Below are positions 1 through 9,153 of a DNA stretch of 64,000 bases, piece by piece. Source of the DNA: an uncultured Thermoanaerobaculia bacterium. GTDB lineage: Bacteria > Acidobacteriota > Thermoanaerobaculia > Multivoradales > Multivoraceae. Made by a program: the position numbers and the translations under genes. The first letter of the stretch is position 1. Every line of letters begins with the position of its first letter. A model generated the notes under the pieces. That model searched no databases. It saw only the letters and a program-made list of their open reading frames with translations, and was not told the DNA's origin. The stretch covers positions 2,396,859 to 2,460,858 of the forward strand of contig OX638294.1 in assembly GCA_951812325.1 (NCBI GenBank), written 5' to 3'.

Positions 1-1200
1 CAGGATCCTCTCGAGCGCACCCTCGAGCACCGGATCCGACCCGTCCTCCGGATCCGCGAAGAAGAGGGCTCCGAGACGATTCTCGCGGTCGATGCGAATC
101 CTCTGGTTCAGCCGCTCGCCCTCGGGATCGGTGTAGAAGGCCGAGGTCAACTCCAGCACGCCAGCCCCGTTCGGCAGCTCGATCTGCTCCACCTCTCCGG
201 CGTAGCCGAAGGTCGGCTCGCCGTAGAGTTCCGCGCCCTTCGCCTTCTGCAAGACGGCGGTCAGAACTTCGGACGCGCCTTGGGAACTCCGGTCCACCAG
301 CACCGCGAAGTCACCCGGGAACAGGCCGCCCGCGCCCTCGAAGCTACTGAGTTCGCGGTCCTCGCGGTCGAGCAGGCTGCCCAGTTCCCCCTCCGCGAAC
401 CGGGCCGCAACCGCGTAGGCGCCTGCCGCCGAACCTCCCGCCACGCCGCGCAGATCGATCAGCAGGGTCTCGCCCGTGTAGCCCGCGAGCGCCTCGGCAA
501 CCAAGGCCGCCGTCCCGGCGTCGAAACTCGGGATCGTGAGCACGCCGACGCCGCGAATCTCCTCGAACTGCGGCGGCAGCGGGTCGTGTTCGGCCAGCAC
601 CAGCCCGATCTCGATCGGGTCCGGCTCTCTGGACCTGACGATCTCCAGGCGCACCCTGGAACCGATCGGGCCTGCCAGCTGCCGGCGCACCTCCCACAGC
701 GGCATTTCGCGGGACGACCGCCCGTTGATCATGGACACGATGTCGCCCTGCTCCAGGCCCGCCAGGGCTGCCGGGCTGCCGCGGTCCACGCCGGCCACGT
801 ATGCCGTCCCGCGCTCCTTCAGGACCAGCAGGCCGCTGTGGCGGCGGCCGATCTCCCGCGCGGCCCGGTACGAGTCGACCTCGCTCGCCGGCACGTAGAC
901 CGAGAACGGATCCAGCGCGTCCGTCACGCCGTCCAACGCCCCCGCCATCAGGCCGCGGCCGTCGACCTGCTCGACGTACGAACCGCGAATCAGCCGCAGG
1001 ACCTCCTCCCACAGGGTGATGTACTTGTAGATTGAGTCGGCGCCGGGCTCATCGTCGCTGGCGCCCAGCCACGCGCCGCTGGCCAGGCCCAGCACGAAGA
1101 GCAGCGAGACGCCGACGAAGAGCAGCCTGCCGCCGACCGTCTCGGTCCGGCGCACCGGGAGAGGCCGGTCCTGCTCGCGTTCCTGCCTGAATCCGATCAC
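1..1200 (-). CDS. S41-family (C-terminal processing) peptidase-like protein, catalytically dead, 3' end outside window
   Basis: GTG start at 1200, six bases after the STAS gene stop; the frame stays open to base 1, so at least 400 residues are present and the C-terminus is missing. A membrane anchor lies at residues 26-45, a PDZ-like domain at roughly 110-200, then an S41 core. In active S41 enzymes a Ser (S-A-S-E context) and a Lys (F-G-K-G context) lie 25 residues apart. Here the aligned positions are Gly308 (SSQGASE) and Tyr333 (TFGYAG), exactly 25 apart, so both catalytic residues appear replaced. The fold assignment is firm; loss of proteolysis is inferred from these substitutions. It sits last in the visible part of an anti-sigma/STAS operon, so a binding or sensing role is plausible. 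Confidence 0.85.
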   Translation of the reverse strand, partial: MIGFRQEREQDRPLPVRRTETVGGRLLFVGVSLLFVLGLASGAWLGASDDEPGADSIYKYITLWEEVLRLIRGSYVEQVDGRGLMAGALDGVTDALDPFSVYVPASEVDSYRAAREIGRRHSGLLVLKERGTAYVAGVDRGSPAALAGLEQGDIVSMINGRSSREMPLWEVRRQLAGPIGSRVRLEIVRSREPDPIEIGLVLAEHDPLPPQFEEIRGVGVLTIPSFDAGTAALVAEALAGYTGETLLIDLRGVAGGSAAGAYAVAARFAEGELGSLLDREDRELSSFEGAGGLFPGDFAVLVDRSSQGASEVLTAVLQKAKGAELYGEPTFGYAGEVEQIELPNGAGVLELTSAFYTDPEGERLNQRIRIDRENRLGALFFADPEDGSDPVLEGALERIL

Positions 1201-1206
1201 GGCTCG

Positions 1207-1545
1207 TCAGGACAACGACGCGACCGCCTCGTCCTCGTCCTTCATGATGTCGAGCACGGTGACCAGCTGCGTGATCTGCAGGACACCGAGCACCCTCTTC
1301 GGCAGCCCGAAGAGACCCAGCTTGCCGCCGCGGTTGGTCACCGTGGTGTAGGCGGCGACCAACTCGCCGACGCCGGAAGAGTCGATCGTTCGCACCCGGC
1401 CCATGTTGAGCAGAATGTTCACCGCACCCGCGCCGATCGCTTCGTGAACCGCCTCCCTCAAGGCAACGTCGCCCTCGCCAATCGTGATCTTGCCCTGGAG
1501 ATCGAGAATCGTGGCTCCATCCCGCTGGCGCTTGTCAATCTTCAT
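1207..1545 (-). CDS. STAS-domain anti-sigma factor antagonist (SpoIIAA/RsbV-like)
   Basis: 112 residues, a single STAS domain. The phosphorylatable serine motif is visible as RTIDSSGVGELV near the middle. Proteins of this family bind an anti-sigma kinase when unphosphorylated and release the sigma factor or other partner. The ATG at 1545 was chosen because it follows GGAGG (GAGGAACGG) at the right distance; an upstream in-frame ATG at 1632 would overlap the preceding gene by about 100 bases. It overlaps the kinase gene by 11 bases, so the two are probably translationally coupled and act as a partner-switch pair. No sigma factor or PP2C phosphatase gene is visible in the window. Confidence 0.9.
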   Translation of the reverse strand: MKIDKRQRDGATILDLQGKITIGEGDVALREAVHEAIGAGAVNILLNMGRVRTIDSSGVGELVAAYTTVTNRGGKLGLFGLPKRVLGVLQITQLVTVLDIMKDEDEAVASLS

Positions 1546-2008
1546 CCGTTCCTCCCTGGTCTCCTTCGGCGCCGGCGCACGCACCGCCGAACTTCTTGTG
1601 AAGCCGGACCTTCGTGCCGCCCGCGGCGCCAAAGGCGTACTCGATCTTATCCATGAACTTCCTCATGTAGAAGATCCCCCGACCCTGCGTCTTCAGCAGA
1701 TTGTCCGGCGCCAGCGGATCCTCCACCGCGGCCGGGTCGAAACCGCTGCCTTCGTCCTCCACCACGATGTCGATCGCGCACGCACCCACCTCCAGGGCGA
1801 CCTCGACCTTCTTCCGGGGGTCCAGCGCGTTGCCGTGCTTGATCGCGTTGGTCAGCGCCTCCCGCAGCGCGATGTCCATCCAGTACCTGCTCTCGTCGTC
1901 GATCTCGAGCGGCTCGAGCACCTCCTCCAGAATCGCCTGCACCAGCTCGATGTTCTCGTACCGGTTGCCGACCCTGAGCCGGATGGTCTGCGGAACGGGT
2001 GAAGACAC
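1535..2008 (-). CDS. Anti-sigma regulatory factor, RsbW-type serine/threonine kinase (HATPase_c)
   Basis: 157 residues with a GHKL ATPase fold: N-box REALTNAIKHGN, G1 box DEGSGFDP and G2 box GRGIFYM. Such kinases phosphorylate the STAS antagonist and sequester a target protein. GTG start at 2008, fifteen bases after the dcd stop. The C-terminal tail overlaps the STAS start, and the pairing order (kinase then STAS) marks them as cognate partners. The target of the switch cannot be named from this window. Confidence 0.88.
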   Translation of the reverse strand: MSSPVPQTIRLRVGNRYENIELVQAILEEVLEPLEIDDESRYWMDIALREALTNAIKHGNALDPRKKVEVALEVGACAIDIVVEDEGSGFDPAAVEDPLAPDNLLKTQGRGIFYMRKFMDKIEYAFGAAGGTKVRLHKKFGGACAGAEGDQGGTDED

Positions 2009-2023
2009 GGTCGGCGGTCGTCT

Positions 2024-2512
2024 TCAGATCCGGGCTCGCGTCGCGCCAACCTGGCCCTGATACCTGCTCTTCGCCCCCGGCTCGCCATACGCGGTATCCG
2101 GTTCCGAGTCCATCGCGATGAAGATCAGCTGGGCGATGCGGCGGCCGGCATCGAGCACGAAGGGCACCGGACCCAGGTTCTGGAGTTCGAGCGTGATGTT
2201 GCCTTCGAAGCCGGGGTCGCACCAACCCGCCAGGGAGTGGTTGATCCACAGGCGACCCAGAGTCGACTTGAGCTTCAGGTCGCAGGCCACCGACCTCGGG
2301 ATGCGCACGAACTCCAGCGTGGTCGCGAGCACGACCTCGCTCGGAAACAGCTGGACCCGGTCGCCGCGGAACTCCTCCGGGTCGCGGGTCGGACAGATCC
2401 AGTGGTCGCCGACGCGGACATCGTAGCTCGCCGCATTCACCTGATCCGGTTCGTAGGGCCTCACGCCGCCGCCCTCGGCCCAGCCGCGAATCCAGTGATC
2501 CGGCTTGATCAA
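2024..2512 (-). CDS. dcd: dCTP deaminase
   Basis: Deaminates dCTP to dUTP (or to dUMP in the bifunctional type) for thymidylate synthesis. Family signatures are QVNAASYDVRVG near residue 30, the KSTLGR substrate loop, and GWCDPGFEGNITLEL, with the catalytic Glu in GFEGN. I place the start at a TTG (2512) because GGAG lies eight bases upstream and the protein then begins just before the conserved helix (IKPDHWIRGWAE), giving 162 residues; the ATG at 2590 would overlap glpX by 29 bases and add an atypical N-terminus. It lies between glpX and the anti-sigma kinase on the same strand. Confidence 0.92.
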   Translation of the reverse strand: MIKPDHWIRGWAEGGGVRPYEPDQVNAASYDVRVGDHWICPTRDPEEFRGDRVQLFPSEVVLATTLEFVRIPRSVACDLKLKSTLGRLWINHSLAGWCDPGFEGNITLELQNLGPVPFVLDAGRRIAQLIFIAMDSEPDTAYGEPGAKSRYQGQVGATRARI

Positions 2513-2561
2513 GCCGTCGTCTCCACGCTCCGCGCCGCGGCCCCAGGCACTGGTCCAACCC

Positions 2562-3536
2562 TCAGTAGAAGACCAGCGGCGCGCCGTCATCGCCGCGATG
2601 AATCGTCTCGACGAACCGGATCACGCCTTCGACCAGAGACATGACCAGCGTCGACGTGCGGTATCCCTCGCCCTCGAACCGGACGCCGCGCAGCAGGTCG
2701 CCTCCCGTGACGCCGGTGCAGCAGAACAGGATGTCCTCGCCCGGCGCCAGCTCCTCGGTCGTGTAGATCCGGTCCCGGTCCTCGATTCCGACCTCCTCGA
2801 GCCGGCGTTCCTGCTCTCCGGAGAGGGCGGACAACCGACCCTGGATCTCGCCGCCCAGGCAACGCATCGCCGCGGCCGTGATCACCCCTTCCGGCGCGCC
2901 GCCGGTTCCGATCACCGCGTGGACCCCGGTGCCGCGCACGGCGGCCGCGATCGCGGTCGACAGGTCGCCGTCGCCGATCAGCTTGATCCGGGCGCCGGCG
3001 CCGCGGATGTCCCCGATCAGACGCCGGTGGCGTTCCCGGTCGAGGACCACGACGGTCAGGGCGCTCACCGCGCAACCGAAGGCGCCGGCGATCGCGTCCA
3101 GGTTGTCCTCAACCGGCGCATCCAGGTCGACCCTGCCCCGGGCGGTCGGGCCGACCACGATCTTGTCCATGTAGATGTCGGGTGCGTGGAGCAGGCCGCC
3201 GCGCTCCGAGGCGGCGAGGACCGCCATCGCGTCCGACGTGCCGGTGGCACAGAGGTTCGTTCCTTCCAGGGGGTCGACGGCGAAATCCACCGGCAGATCG
3301 CCCGGGGCTCCGCGGCCGACCCGCTCTCCGACGTAGAGCATGGGCGCCTTGTCGCGCTCGCCCTCGCCGATCACGACCCGGCCATCGATCGCCATCGCGG
3401 CCAGGGCCTCCCGCATCGCCTCCACGGAAACGTGGTCCGAGTGCCGGCGGTCGCCGTAGCCCATCGTCTTCGCCGCGGCGACCGCAGCGGCCTCCGTCAC
3501 GGCCACGAAGTCGTGCTCGCGCAGGCCGTCCGACAT
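2562..3536 (-). CDS. glpX: Fructose-1,6-bisphosphatase class II
   Basis: 324 residues, normal length for GlpX. It hydrolyses fructose-1,6-bisphosphate to fructose-6-phosphate in gluconeogenesis. Metal and substrate motifs are visible: [29 protein letters not shown] and [19 protein letters not shown]. The ATG at 3536 overlaps the stop of the upstream acyl-CoA dehydrogenase by one base (TGATG), so the two are probably translationally coupled. Coupling an acyl-CoA-degrading enzyme to a gluconeogenic phosphatase fits growth on amino or fatty acids, but that link is inference. Confidence 0.95.
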   Translation of the reverse strand: MSDGLREHDFVAVTEAAAVAAAKTMGYGDRRHSDHVSVEAMREALAAMAIDGRVVIGEGERDKAPMLYVGERVGRGAPGDLPVDFAVDPLEGTNLCATGTSDAMAVLAASERGGLLHAPDIYMDKIVVGPTARGRVDLDAPVEDNLDAIAGAFGCAVSALTVVVLDRERHRRLIGDIRGAGARIKLIGDGDLSTAIAAAVRGTGVHAVIGTGGAPEGVITAAAMRCLGGEIQGRLSALSGEQERRLEEVGIEDRDRIYTTEELAPGEDILFCCTGVTGGDLLRGVRFEGEGYRTSTLVMSLVEGVIRFVETIHRGDDGAPLVFY

Positions 3537-4780
3537 CAGTTCGCCCCCGGCGCCGCGGCGCCCGGCCCGGCGCCGGCAACGGCCTCCCGCGCCTGCGCGC
3601 GGGTCATCGGCGGGTTGAAGGAGGGGATGCCGGTCACCGCGGCGCCGATCACCAGGCCATGAATGTCGTGGGTGCCCTCGTAGGTGTAGACCGACTCGAT
3701 GTTCAACATGTGGCGGACCACCGGATACTCGTCGGAGATGCCGTTCGCGCCCAGGATCTCGCGCGCCAGCTTCGCACATTCGCGGGCCACCCAGACGTTG
3801 TTGCGCTTGCACATCGAAACGTGCTGCGGCTCCATCGTCCCGGCCGTCTTGAGCCCGGCCAACTGCCAGGCGAGGAACTGGCCCTTGGTGATCTCGGTGA
3901 TCATCCACGCGAGCTTCTCCTGCACCAGTTGGTGGCTGGCGATCGGCTGGCCGGCGAACTGCACCCGCTGGCGAGCATACTCGAGCGCCGTGTGGTAGCA
4001 CTCCATCGCCGACCCGAGCCCGCCCCAGCAGATGCCGTAGCGAGCCTGGTTCAGCGTCCGGAGAGCGCTGCCGACGCCGCGGGCGCCAGCCAGGATGCTG
4101 TCCGCCGGAATGCGGCAGTTCTGGAACGAGAGTTCGCCGGTCACGGACGCGCGCAGCGAGAACTTGCCCTTCTGCTCGGCGCTGACGAAGCCCTCGGCGC
4201 CCTTCTCGACCAGGAAACCGCGGATCCCCTCATCCGTACGCGCCCAGACGACGGCGACGTCGGCGACGCTCCCGTTCGTGATCCACTGCTTGGCGCCGTT
4301 GAGCACCCAGTGGTCCCCGTCGCGCCGGGCCCGCGTCCGCATCGCCGACGGGTTGGAGCCGAAGTCCGGCTCGGTGAGGCCGAAACAGCCGATCATCCGG
4401 CCGCTCGCGAGCCCGGGAATGAACCGGTCCTTCTGCGCCTTCGACCCGAAGGTGAGGATCGGGTACATGACCAGGGAGCTCTGAACCGAGACCATGCTGC
4501 GGACGCCGGAATCGCCGCGCTCGAGTTCCTGCATCACGAGCCCGTAGGCGACATCGCCCAGGCCGGGAAGTCCGTATTCCGTGAAGTTGGCTCCGAACAG
4601 ATTCAGATCGCCGATCTCAGGCGCCAGTTCCATCGGCGCCCGTGCCTCCCGATGGCACTGCTCGATGATCGGCTTCACCCGCTCGTCGACGAATTGACGG
4701 ACGGTATCCCTGATCAAGCGCTCCTCGCCGCTGAGCAGCGAGTCGAACTTCATGAAATCAACGCCGGGAAATCGCTCCAA
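3536..4780 (-). CDS. Acyl-CoA dehydrogenase, glutaryl-CoA dehydrogenase type
   Basis: 414 residues. FAD-dependent dehydrogenase with the GCDH hallmarks: [14 protein letters not shown] in the flavin domain, [12 protein letters not shown], and the catalytic glutamate in [14 protein letters not shown] near the C-terminus. GCDH enzymes oxidise and decarboxylate glutaryl-CoA to crotonyl-CoA in lysine/tryptophan breakdown. I chose a TTG start at 4780 because a perfect AGGAGG sits seven bases upstream; the next ATG (4753) has no ribosome binding site. Residues downstream of the catalytic Glu match GCDH better than short-chain acyl-CoA dehydrogenases. Substrate is inferred from family resemblance. 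Confidence 0.9.
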   Translation of the reverse strand: MERFPGVDFMKFDSLLSGEERLIRDTVRQFVDERVKPIIEQCHREARAPMELAPEIGDLNLFGANFTEYGLPGLGDVAYGLVMQELERGDSGVRSMVSVQSSLVMYPILTFGSKAQKDRFIPGLASGRMIGCFGLTEPDFGSNPSAMRTRARRDGDHWVLNGAKQWITNGSVADVAVVWARTDEGIRGFLVEKGAEGFVSAEQKGKFSLRASVTGELSFQNCRIPADSILAGARGVGSALRTLNQARYGICWGGLGSAMECYHTALEYARQRVQFAGQPIASHQLVQEKLAWMITEITKGQFLAWQLAGLKTAGTMEPQHVSMCKRNNVWVARECAKLAREILGANGISDEYPVVRHMLNIESVYTYEGTHDIHGLVIGAAVTGIPSFNPPMTRAQAREAVAGAGPGAAAPGAN

Positions 4781-4995
4781 GGGCACTCCTCCTGCATGGT
4801 CTGAGGCAGCGCACCGAACCCTAGCAGTCCGCACCACGCCCCGACCCGGCTCCGGGGGCAGGTCAGCGGGCACACGGATGGCACGATGCCGGACGGGATG
4901 CATGGCCGATCGAGTGCAGCGTGACTCTTGCCACGGGCTGCTGGCGCTAGCATCGCCCGGCGACGGAACGACCGCTCCACCCCTCAAAGTCACCA

Positions 4996-5832
4996 GTGAA
5001 CCTGCTCCGCTTCCTGCTGCCACTCCTCGCCGGGGGCGTCTGCGCCTGGTGGATCGACCACTCGACTGCGGCGCGCGGACTGCTGCCGCCGGGTTTCGCG
5101 GCCACTGCGCCCAGCGGTCATTCACGCCGCATCACGGCCATGGCGCTGCTGGGGCTGTTTCTCTGGATGGGCGTCTTCGCCGTCGTCGGCCAGGTCGGCC
5201 TGCCATCCGGCATCGACGAGATCGACTTCGAGAACCTGTCCCCGCTCCGCCTGTTCGCGACCCATGCCGTGCTGCTCGTCGTGCTCGCGAGCTGGCTCAG
5301 CCTCGGCTACTGGCACTGCGGCCACGACGCCGGAACCCTCGTCCCGGGCCAACTCGGGCTGCGCACCCGCACCGGCCAGTCGCTGCCGAGAGAAATCGGG
5401 CTCGGGCTCGGCGCCGGCGTGCTGCTGTGGGCCGGCGTGCTCGCCGCGGTCCTGATCGCGGCGCTCGTCGTCGGCGCTGCCAGCGGATTCGAGAACCTGC
5501 CCACCGAGGAGCCGAAGATGATTCTCTGGATCGGAGGCCTGCCGGTCCTGCTGCGCCTGATGGTCAGCCTCTCGGCCGGCGTCGTCGAGGAGATCTTCTT
5601 CCGGGGCTTCCTGATGCCCAGGGCCGGTCTCGTGACCTCGAACGTCCTGTTCGTGCTCGCGCACATGACCTACGGACAGCCCTTCCTGCTGCTTGGCGTC
5701 GCCCTGCTCTCCGTCGCCTTCAGCTACCTGACCCTGTGGCGGGGCAACATCTGGCCCGCCATCGCCGCCCACTTCCTCTTCGACGCGATTCAACTGCTGC
5801 TGGTCGTCCCCGCCGCAACCGGCGCGACCTGA
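4996..5832 (+). CDS. CPBP-family intramembrane metalloprotease (CAAX protease-like)
   Basis: 278 residues with about seven hydrophobic segments and a GTG start. The ABI/CPBP motif set is present: EEIFFRG at Glu198-Glu199-Arg203, a second-motif LAHMTYG, and HFLFDA near the C-terminus, which together form the membrane-embedded metal site. Bacterial members act in maturation or immunity of peptides or in membrane-protein processing; no substrate gene is visible here. It is transcribed divergently from the acyl-CoA dehydrogenase operon and converges on the nucleoside transporter, with only 11 bases between the stops. Confidence 0.88.
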   Translation: MNLLRFLLPLLAGGVCAWWIDHSTAARGLLPPGFAATAPSGHSRRITAMALLGLFLWMGVFAVVGQVGLPSGIDEIDFENLSPLRLFATHAVLLVVLASWLSLGYWHCGHDAGTLVPGQLGLRTRTGQSLPREIGLGLGAGVLLWAGVLAAVLIAALVVGAASGFENLPTEEPKMILWIGGLPVLLRLMVSLSAGVVEEIFFRGFLMPRAGLVTSNVLFVLAHMTYGQPFLLLGVALLSVAFSYLTLWRGNIWPAIAAHFLFDAIQLLLVVPAATGAT

Positions 5833-5843
5833 GTCCGACCGAT

Positions 5844-7043
5844 TCAGACCAGCAGGCCGGCGATGGTCGCTGTCTGAAGACAGGCGAGGGTGCCGGCGAT
5901 CATCGCGCGCAGGCCGAGGCTTGCCAGCTCGCTCTTGCGTTCCGGGGCGATCCCGCCGATGCCGCCGATCTGGATCGCGATCGACGAGAAGTTGGAGAAG
6001 CCGCAGAGGGCGTAGGTGGCGATCACCCGGGACCTCTCCGACAACTGGTTCTCGGCCGAGATGTCCTCGAAACGGGAATAGGCGACGAACTCGTTGGCCG
6101 CGGTCTTGAGGCCGAGGAGCGTTCCCACCGCGTCCGCCTCCTCCCACGGCACGCCCATGACCCAGGCCAGAGGCCGGAACAGGAAGCCCAGGATCATCTC
6201 CAGGTTCAGGCCGGGCAGACCGATCCAGCCCCCCACCGGCCCTAACAGGCCGTTGACCAGCGCGACCAGGGCGATGAAGGCGAGCAGCATGGCGCCGACG
6301 TTGATCGCCAGCTTCATCCCGTCGCCGGCGCCCTGGGCGGCGGCGTCGATCAGGTTCGCCCACGGCGTCTTCACCTTGAAGTCCGTGTCCGCCGAGACCC
6401 GATCCGTTTCCGTCTCCGGGATCATCAGCTTGGCCATGACCAGGGCCGCCGGCGCCGACATCACGCTGGCCGCGATCAGGTGGCCGGCCGAAATGCCCAT
6501 GCCCACGTACGCCGCCAGCACGCCCCCGGCAACCGTGGCGAAGCCCGCGGTCATCACCGCCATCAGCTCCGAACGGGTCATCTTGCCCACGTAGGAGCGG
6601 ATCAGCAGCGGCGCCTCGGTCTGGCCGACGAAGATGTTGGCCGAGGCGGACAGCGATTCAGGACCCGAGGTCCCCATCACCTTCGTCATCACGACGGCAA
6701 AGACCTTGACGACGCGCTGAATGACGCCGACGTGGTACAGCACTGCGACGACGCTCGAGAAGAAGATGATCGTCGGCAGCACGCGGAAGGCGAATGGGAC
6801 GTGGTCGAATCCCTCGCCGAAGACGAACCGTGAACCTTCGTCGGCAAAGGTCAGGAAGGTCTTCACCACCTCCGTGGCGCCGGCGAAGAACGCCTCGCCG
6901 GCGGCTGTCTCCAGGATCAACAGCGCGAGGGCGAACTGGATCGCGATGCCCGTGACCACGGTCCGCCAACGAACCTGGAAGCGGTTCGTGGAGAGCAGCC
7001 AGGCAATGCCCGGGATGACGAGGAGTCCGATCAGGCCTGTCAT
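5844..7043 (-). CDS. Concentrative nucleoside transporter (NupC/CNT family)
   Basis: 399 residues, strongly hydrophobic throughout. The CNT signatures [20 protein letters not shown] (re-entrant hairpin 1), [16 protein letters not shown], and a C-terminal [17 protein letters not shown] are all visible. Family members import nucleosides with sodium or protons. It follows hflC by 33 bases on the same strand and may be co-transcribed with hflKC. Substrate preference cannot be read from the sequence. Confidence 0.93.
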   Translation of the reverse strand: MTGLIGLLVIPGIAWLLSTNRFQVRWRTVVTGIAIQFALALLILETAAGEAFFAGATEVVKTFLTFADEGSRFVFGEGFDHVPFAFRVLPTIIFFSSVVAVLYHVGVIQRVVKVFAVVMTKVMGTSGPESLSASANIFVGQTEAPLLIRSYVGKMTRSELMAVMTAGFATVAGGVLAAYVGMGISAGHLIAASVMSAPAALVMAKLMIPETETDRVSADTDFKVKTPWANLIDAAAQGAGDGMKLAINVGAMLLAFIALVALVNGLLGPVGGWIGLPGLNLEMILGFLFRPLAWVMGVPWEEADAVGTLLGLKTAANEFVAYSRFEDISAENQLSERSRVIATYALCGFSNFSSIAIQIGGIGGIAPERKSELASLGLRAMIAGTLACLQTATIAGLLV

Positions 7044-7076
7044 CCGGCAGCCCTGCCCGATTGTTCCGGAGATGTT

Positions 7077-8009
7077 CTAGGGACCGCTCGTCTTCAGGAA
7101 GCTGAAGTAGTCGCTGTCGGTCGACACGACCAGCCAGGTGTTCGGGTCGATCGTCTTCTCGAAGGCCTCCATCGTGCGCAGGAACTCGTAGAAGTTCCTC
7201 GACTGGGCCGACTGGTTGTAGGCCGAGGCGTAGATTTCCGTGGCCGACGCGTCGGCCCGGCCCCGAATCTCGGTCGCCTCACGGTAGGCCTCGGACTCGA
7301 TCCGCTTCAGGTCGCGATCCATGTTGCCGAGAATCTCCGACGCCCGGCCCTGGCCCTGGGAGCGAAAGCGGTCAGCGATGCGCTGGCGCTCGGAGATCAT
7401 CCGGTTGAACACGTCCGGCTCGACCTGCTCGCCGTAGTTGATCCGTCGGAACTGGACATCGAGCACCTCAATGCCCAAATCCGCGGTGCGCGCCTGGGCC
7501 GCGGCCAGGATGTCCAGGCGGATCTTGTCCCGGCCGGTCACGATCTCCTCGAGGCCGCCCTCGGCGTCCGGATAAGACTCGTCCGCCGCCGCCTCCCGGT
7601 TCGAGCTGCGGATCACCTCGATCAGGTCGTGGTTCGCAATCGCGTTGCGGGTTTCGCCGTCCAGGATGTCGTCGAGCCGCGACTGCGCGCCGCGCTCGTC
7701 GCGCAGACGCTGGAAGAACAGGAGCGGGTCGGATATCCGCCACCGGGCGTAGGTGTCGACGAAGATGAACACCTTGTCGCGGGTGGGCAGCTCCTCCGCG
7801 GAGCCCTGCCACTCCAGGAAGCGCCGGTCGAAGTGTTGCGCCCTCCGCCAGGGCAGCTTGAACTTGAGTCCCGGCGTGTCGATCGCGCCGCCGACCGGAG
7901 CGCCGAACTCGGTGATGATCGCCTGGCGGTCCTCCCGCACGACGAACAGCGACAGGTTCGCCAGCAAGAGCAACGCCAGGACGAGCAACACGCCGAGGAT
8001 CCTCGTCAC
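7077..8009 (-). CDS. hflC: HflC, SPFH-domain membrane protease regulator
   Basis: 310 residues: one N-terminal membrane segment (residues 3-22), then a prohibitin/SPFH domain (REDRQAIITEFGAPVG) and a long charged C-terminal helix rich in Glu/Arg/Ala. With HflK it forms the ring that surrounds and modulates FtsH. The GTG at 8009 overlaps the hflK stop (GTGA), which supports this start over the long open frame extending to 8663. No ftsH lies in the window. Confidence 0.93.
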   Translation of the reverse strand: MTRILGVLLVLALLLLANLSLFVVREDRQAIITEFGAPVGGAIDTPGLKFKLPWRRAQHFDRRFLEWQGSAEELPTRDKVFIFVDTYARWRISDPLLFFQRLRDERGAQSRLDDILDGETRNAIANHDLIEVIRSSNREAAADESYPDAEGGLEEIVTGRDKIRLDILAAAQARTADLGIEVLDVQFRRINYGEQVEPDVFNRMISERQRIADRFRSQGQGRASEILGNMDRDLKRIESEAYREATEIRGRADASATEIYASAYNQSAQSRNFYEFLRTMEAFEKTIDPNTWLVVSTDSDYFSFLKTSGP

Positions 8010-9040
8010 GGCGATCCCCCCCCGGCCTGCTGGGCGGCGGCCTGCCGCGTCCTCGCCGCGCTGACGCCCTCGAAGCTCATGATCGGAGTCAGGCCGTCGA
8101 CATCCTCGTCGACGACGATCTTCCGGCCCACCTTCGGCAGCACCCGCTCCATCGTCTCGATGAACAGTCGCTTGCGCGTGACCTCCGGCGCCCGGCGGAA
8201 CTCCTCGTACAAGGCGTTGAACCGCGTCGCGTCGCCCTGGGCCCGGTTGACCCGGTCGAGCGCATAGCCTTCGGCCTGCTGGATCGCCTGCAGCGCCTGC
8301 CCCTCGGCCCGAGGGATGACCCTGTTGTACTCCGCCTCCGCCTCGTTGACCAGCCGCTCGAGCTCCTGCTCGGCCTGGTTGACCGCGTTGAAGGACGGCT
8401 TGACCGGCTCGGGCGGATTGTTGCTCTGGAGCACCACCTGATCGATATCGATTCCGGTCTCGTACTGGTCGCAGAGTGCCTGCAACTCGAGCTTGACCGT
8501 GCCCTCGATGTCGGCCCGGCCGACCGTGAGCACCTCGTTCACGGTGCGGTCGCCGACCACCTGGCGCATGACCGCCTCGCTCATGTCGCGGAAGGTGTCG
8601 CCCAGGTTGCGGACCCGGTAGAGATACTGGTACGGGTCGACGACCCGGTACTGGACCACCCACTCGACCACCGCCGCGTTCAGGTCGCCGGTGAGCATGT
8701 TCGCCTCCTCCGCGTTGTCCACGAAGGAGCTGCGCACCGCCACGCTCTCGCTGCGGAAACCGAACTCCTGCTTCAACTGGCGCCTGACCGGCACCTTTTC
8801 CAGGCTGTCGATCAGCGGGATCTTGAAGTTCAGGCCCGGTTCCTTGGTCCCGGCGTACTTCCCGAGGCGAAGGATCACTCCCACCTCCTCGGGCTGCACC
8901 GTGTAGACGCTGTTCAGGAGCAGAAGCCCGACCAGCACGACCAGACCGATGATCTTCAGGCCGCCCAGCCGATCGCGCAGGACCTTGCCCAGGTTCTCGA
9001 GGTCGAGCGGGCTGTCGCCGCCGGGGAAGTTCTCAGGCAT
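8006..9040 (-). CDS. hflK: HflK, SPFH-domain membrane protease regulator
   Basis: 344 residues: short Pro/Gly-containing N-terminus, a membrane helix near residues 29-46, the SPFH domain beginning YTVQPEEVGVILRLGKY, then an extended coiled region (AEAEYNRVIPRAEGQALQAI). ATG at 9040 gives the usual HflK N-terminus; the frame upstream is Arg-rich shadow sequence. It is the first gene of a probable hflK-hflC-transporter operon and is divergent from the helicase gene, with about 113 bases between start codons for both promoters. Confidence 0.93.
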   Translation of the reverse strand: MPENFPGGDSPLDLENLGKVLRDRLGGLKIIGLVVLVGLLLLNSVYTVQPEEVGVILRLGKYAGTKEPGLNFKIPLIDSLEKVPVRRQLKQEFGFRSESVAVRSSFVDNAEEANMLTGDLNAAVVEWVVQYRVVDPYQYLYRVRNLGDTFRDMSEAVMRQVVGDRTVNEVLTVGRADIEGTVKLELQALCDQYETGIDIDQVVLQSNNPPEPVKPSFNAVNQAEQELERLVNEAEAEYNRVIPRAEGQALQAIQQAEGYALDRVNRAQGDATRFNALYEEFRRAPEVTRKRLFIETMERVLPKVGRKIVVDEDVDGLTPIMSFEGVSAARTRQAAAQQAGGGSP

Positions 9041-9153
9041 GGCCACCGAGCCTATGCCATCGCCGCCCCGATCACAACCGCGGCGCCGCCGTGGAACCGC
9101 CCGGGGCCAGCCGGGCTGCCGTCGCAAGACTCGCAGGCGGTAGTCTCGCCGTC

